Assembly (NCBI GenBank): GCA_017480425.1
Contig: JAFVAR010000028.1
Location: forward strand, 1 to 32,306
Reading direction: 5' to 3'
Source of the DNA: a bacterium
GTDB taxonomy: Bacteria; Cyanobacteriota; Vampirovibrionia; Gastranaerophilales; Gastranaerophilaceae
DNA length: 32,306 nt
Within the stretch, counting starts at the first letter, position 1; the number at the start of each line of letters is the position of its first letter. The notes under the pieces were generated by a model, which saw nothing but the letters and a program-made list of their open reading frames with translations, made no database searches and was not told where the DNA came from. Positions 29,464 through 32,306 of the stretch are shown here, one piece after another. The position numbers were made by a program, and so were the translations under genes.

Positions 29464-31371
29464 TTATAAAATTCTTTGTTCTTTTGTTTTTGGTGTTATA
29501 TGGAGTTTATAGTCAACAGATGCAATGTATTCTTTGAACAATTGGTCATATGTTTTATTCAAAGAAACAAATCTGTCTCTTATTCTTCCCGGCCATTCTA
29601 TATCATCTTTTACTAAGAATTTTTCACCTATTACCATTCTGTAACTTTCATTTAAGTCAATCGGTTCAAATTGTTTAGTTTTTGGATTACGAACTCTTAT
29701 TGCATCAGAGTATTTTGCGTTTGATGTGCCGTTTTTAATTGCCTCAATAAGTGTTCTGTTAACTTGAACATCTGACCAGTGAATAATTGTATTTCTTGTA
29801 GGAGCTTTTAAGTTTGCAAGTATATTTTCAACTATCAATCCTACAAGCTCATCACCTTTAACATCACCAATCCTAAGATTTGACAAATCTTCACTGACAC
29901 CGTCAAATACTTTCATAACCTTCATGTTATTTGAGCCGTCTTCCAATCCGCCTCTTACTATTGAAGATTGAATTGCAACTGTAAACACATCTTCATTTAA
30001 TTTGTCTCTAACCGTTCTTTTTATTGCACTTGTGAGATAATTCATCAAGTAGCTGTTTTGATAACGAATTTCATTACCATAAGTAAGTTTATTTAAACCT
30101 TTTTTTACACCGGTATCTTCTTTAGCTCGTTGAATAGCTTCAGCACTGATTAACTCTTTAAAGTTTTTATTTTGCATTAATTTTTCTGTAATATTAGGAT
30201 CAGTAATTCCCAATCCTTCAAGAACCTGAGATGTATATTGTTCTATAACCTGCTCTTTTGTAACATTTTCCTTTGGTTCTGCTTTTAATTCACTTAAGTT
30301 AATTAACGGCTCCAAGTCTTTTTCAAAATATTCATTCAAGAACTTTTGAAATTCATGATTTTCTAATCCGTCCGCAACAGTTGTTTCAGTAAAGAACGGA
30401 TTTACTGTTATTTTGGCTAGATTTCCGTTATCATCAAATTCCAAATTCAAAGCTTTTATTAGTTCATTGTCTTTTCCTAATGACGTAATGCTATGACCGT
30501 TAATACTAGATTGGACATTTTTATGGTCATGCCCGTTTAAAATATGGTCAATTTCGGGAACATTTTTTTGAACCATCTCGGATAATCTGTTACCCATGTG
30601 AGAAAGAAGAATTACCGCACCTTTTGGATTTTCTTTTTTAAATGCTTCAACTTCATCTTTAACAACTTTTATAGTTCCTTGAATATCCTCTTCTTTTAGG
30701 TTAGCGTCTTTTTTATTTGAATTATCAAAGAATTCAAGCCCTTCGCAAAGACCAGGATTATAGAAATCCATACTTGGAATTGTTACACCTAAGAATAAAA
30801 TTTTGTGTATTAAATCAGGATTTTTATCGTCCGGAATAGAGTAAACAGCAGATTTTACAATTTTATCACATGTATTCATTGCTTCAACTACTGCCGGAGA
30901 TTTATCCATATCTACATTTGTAACAAGAGTTTTCATAGGATCTTTTCTCATTACATTCATCATAAATTTCGTTCCGCCGTCTAAACAGTGGTTCCCTAAT
31001 GTATATAACACTTCGAGATTCGGAGCTTCGTGAGCTTGGACTTTTCCTGCTTTTGCAACCATTTTGTTAACCAATTCTCTTACGGCATCTATTGTTTTTA
31101 TTAATGCCAAATTTTGAAAATCGCCGTTTGAAAGTTCAGGGAATGTTATAAATCCTTTTTTAGACGGATTTATAAACCAGTCTCCCACGATTGTAAAAAA
31201 GTTTGCAGTTGAAAGATCTCCTGCTTTCGGAAAAATTTCTTTTGCGTTGTTTTCTATAGTTTTCATAAATCTCGGAAGACGCATAAGGTTTCCGTGGTTG
31301 TCTGAAGTTGCCAATATATTAACTCTGGCAGCTCTAAATGATGGGTCACTTGATTGGATTCTGTTAATCAT
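29464..31371 (-). CDS. 5'-nucleotidase/2',3'-cyclic phosphodiesterase-like metallophosphoesterase, no signal peptide
   Basis: The 635-aa protein has a metallophosphoesterase domain (residues about 15-330) and a 5'-nucleotidase C-terminal domain (about 430-620). Metal and active-site motifs: ILATSDNHGN, TIVGDWF, YTLGNHCLDGG, VILLSHMGN, LNGHDHK. The C-terminal half shows VFTVAIQSSIVRGGLED, close to the family's substrate-binding region. Relatives (UshA, NT5E) are secreted, but this protein has no signal peptide: it starts MINRIQSSDPSFRAARVNIL. It also differs in details (SDNHG for TxDxHG, GNHCLD for GNHEFD). AGGAG precedes ATG 31371. The N-terminal tag could be a lineage-specific targeting signal or only a short extension. 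Single gene. Confidence 0.85.
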   Translation of the reverse strand: MINRIQSSDPSFRAARVNILATSDNHGNLMRLPRFMKTIENNAKEIFPKAGDLSTANFFTIVGDWFINPSKKGFITFPELSNGDFQNLALIKTIDAVRELVNKMVAKAGKVQAHEAPNLEVLYTLGNHCLDGGTKFMMNVMRKDPMKTLVTNVDMDKSPAVVEAMNTCDKIVKSAVYSIPDDKNPDLIHKILFLGVTIPSMDFYNPGLCEGLEFFDNSNKKDANLKEEDIQGTIKVVKDEVEAFKKENPKGAVILLSHMGNRLSEMVQKNVPEIDHILNGHDHKNVQSSINGHSITSLGKDNELIKALNLEFDDNGNLAKITVNPFFTETTVADGLENHEFQKFLNEYFEKDLEPLINLSELKAEPKENVTKEQVIEQYTSQVLEGLGITDPNITEKLMQNKNFKELISAEAIQRAKEDTGVKKGLNKLTYGNEIRYQNSYLMNYLTSAIKRTVRDKLNEDVFTVAIQSSIVRGGLEDGSNNMKVMKVFDGVSEDLSNLRIGDVKGDELVGLIVENILANLKAPTRNTIIHWSDVQVNRTLIEAIKNGTSNAKYSDAIRVRNPKTKQFEPIDLNESYRMVIGEKFLVKDDIEWPGRIRDRFVSLNKTYDQLFKEYIASVDYKLHITPKTKEQRIL

Positions 31372-31450
31372 TTTCTACTCCTATTACATATTCTTATATA
31401 TAATACACGATATATCTTAGTATACCTTAAACATTTTTCTATGCAAATGA

Positions 31451-32306
31451 CTAGCCGTGAATTACGGTTAATGTATCTATATCATTGTACTGTTGCAGAG
31501 CCGGATTGATTTGAATTGCTGTTGAATAATCCTTACGAAAACCGTCAATATCACCCAATTCTTTTTTGATTGCAGCTCTGTAGAAGTATGCATCTGCATA
31601 TTTTGAATTGTTTGCAATTGCTTTGTCTAAGTCTGCAATTGCACCTTGCAAGTCTCTTAAAACACATTTTTGGAGACCTCTTATATAGTAACTTTCGGCT
31701 AATTTTATGTTAGTTGTCGGAGCTTTGCTAACAGAACTTGTACGAATGTCAGGTACAGGTTCAGATTTTGCAATTCCAACACCTGCTTTTAAGGTAGCAG
31801 AAGACAATTTTTCAGGTTCTGTATTTTTTGTTTCTGTTTTTGTTGTTACCGCAGGTTTTACAACATTTTCTTTTGCAGGATTTTGTTTTGTTTCAGACAT
31901 AGCAAGTTTATTTTCATTTTTTGTATTATCTTTTGCAACGACATTGCCTGAGTATTTAGAATGTGAATCTTTTTCTGAATTATATGTCAATTTTTCCGAT
32001 TTTGAAGGCTCTATTTTTATCATAGGAGGATTATCAGTTAAGCCTTGTACAACAGGAATTGCTGCGATATAATGCTCGTTTGACAGCAGCGGTTTTACGT
32101 TTTTGATAAAGACTTGAGTTTCAGCAAGTGCTATTGCCTGATCTAAATCTATTGCAGCACCTTCGTTATCAAAATATAATTTTTTCAAGCGTCCTCTGTT
32201 TGCGTATGCAATGCTGTCTTTAGGATTTAATGCAATAGCCTGTGAGTAGTCACTGAGCGCACCTACATTAAAATTCATTCTCTTTTTTACAACCCCTCTG
32301 TTATTG
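31451..32306 (-). CDS. TPR-repeat protein, 5' end outside the window
   Basis: The frame is open to the right edge: codons before ATG 32278 read NNRGVVKKR, the end of a TPR helix pair, so the start lies beyond the window and the ATG at 32278 is internal. Visible parts: TPR units GALSDYSQAIALNPKDSIAY and GAAIDLDQAIALAET, a Lys/Thr/Glu-rich disordered linker of about 100 residues, then two more TPR units (GAIADLDKAIANNSKYADAY, GFRKDYSTAIQINPALQQY). TPR proteins serve as protein-binding scaffolds; the partner is unknown. Gene ends at 31451, 79 bp before the divergent-free start of the phosphoesterase on the same strand. Confidence 0.8.
   Translation of the reverse strand, partial: NNRGVVKKRMNFNVGALSDYSQAIALNPKDSIAYANRGRLKKLYFDNEGAAIDLDQAIALAETQVFIKNVKPLLSNEHYIAAIPVVQGLTDNPPMIKIEPSKSEKLTYNSEKDSHSKYSGNVVAKDNTKNENKLAMSETKQNPAKENVVKPAVTTKTETKNTEPEKLSSATLKAGVGIAKSEPVPDIRTSSVSKAPTTNIKLAESYYIRGLQKCVLRDLQGAIADLDKAIANNSKYADAYFYRAAIKKELGDIDGFRKDYSTAIQINPALQQYNDIDTLTVIHG

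Noticed and set aside
1..32306. CRISPR array, insertion-sequence transposase, prophage or toxin-antitoxin pair
   Set aside because: No regularly spaced repeats, no transposase or phage structural motifs, and no recognisable toxin or antitoxin were seen on either strand.

Overview
The window is about 32 kb of AT-rich bacterial DNA. It looks like a non-photosynthetic relative of Cyanobacteria, most likely Gastranaerophilales (Melainabacteria/Vampirovibrionia). The strongest evidence is a response regulator (25228-26013) that reads almost like cyanobacterial RpaB. Low GC, many lineage-type hypothetical proteins and the absence of photosynthesis genes agree. The assignment is an inference from remembered family sequences, not from a search.

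Layout. 1-5000 (+): a flavin/[2Fe-2S] NfnA-like electron-transfer subunit, a small four-cysteine protein, purA, udp, then an elaborate leader (consensus promoter, 34-bp perfect palindrome, 18-codon ORF with two adjacent Trp codons, terminator-like hairpin) ahead of a Trp-free membrane protein. 5093-8977 (-): a SWIM/SNF2 helicase and a small Pro-rich protein with a match to the RpaB-binding HLR1 element upstream. 9121-16529 (-): a compact, partly overlapping envelope cluster read as NTF2-like exported protein, lspA, RluA-family pseudouridine synthase, murC, murB, ddl, ftsQ, hemW. It joins peptidoglycan precursor synthesis, division and lipoprotein processing.

16635-26013: a single-domain response regulator leading a split iron-sulfur L-serine dehydratase (sdaAB-sdaAA), pheS, an exported acidic protein, an unusual aquaporin, a Na/Pi cotransporter, a 58-aa protein, an unknown protein overlapping prmC, and rpaB. 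Three genes (16529-, 19927+, 23803+) have a -10-like box only 6-7 nt before the ATG and no Shine-Dalgarno, so they look leaderless.

26106-29460: tRNA-His(GTG) followed by a decayed mobile element. It holds the C-terminal part of a serine recombinase joined out of frame to a truncated hsdS, a 5'-truncated unknown gene, two small ORFs, a truncated hsdR, and two degenerate copies of the tRNA 3' end, each followed by a terminator. No hsdM methylase is recognisable, so the restriction system cannot be functional here. 29464-32306 (-): a cytoplasmic-looking 5'-nucleotidase-type metallophosphoesterase and the end of a TPR protein that runs off the window.

The best candidates for something undescribed are the Trp-codon leader with its TrpR-like palindrome, the RpaB/HLR1 pair in a non-photosynthetic genome, and the recurrent leaderless gene arrangement.
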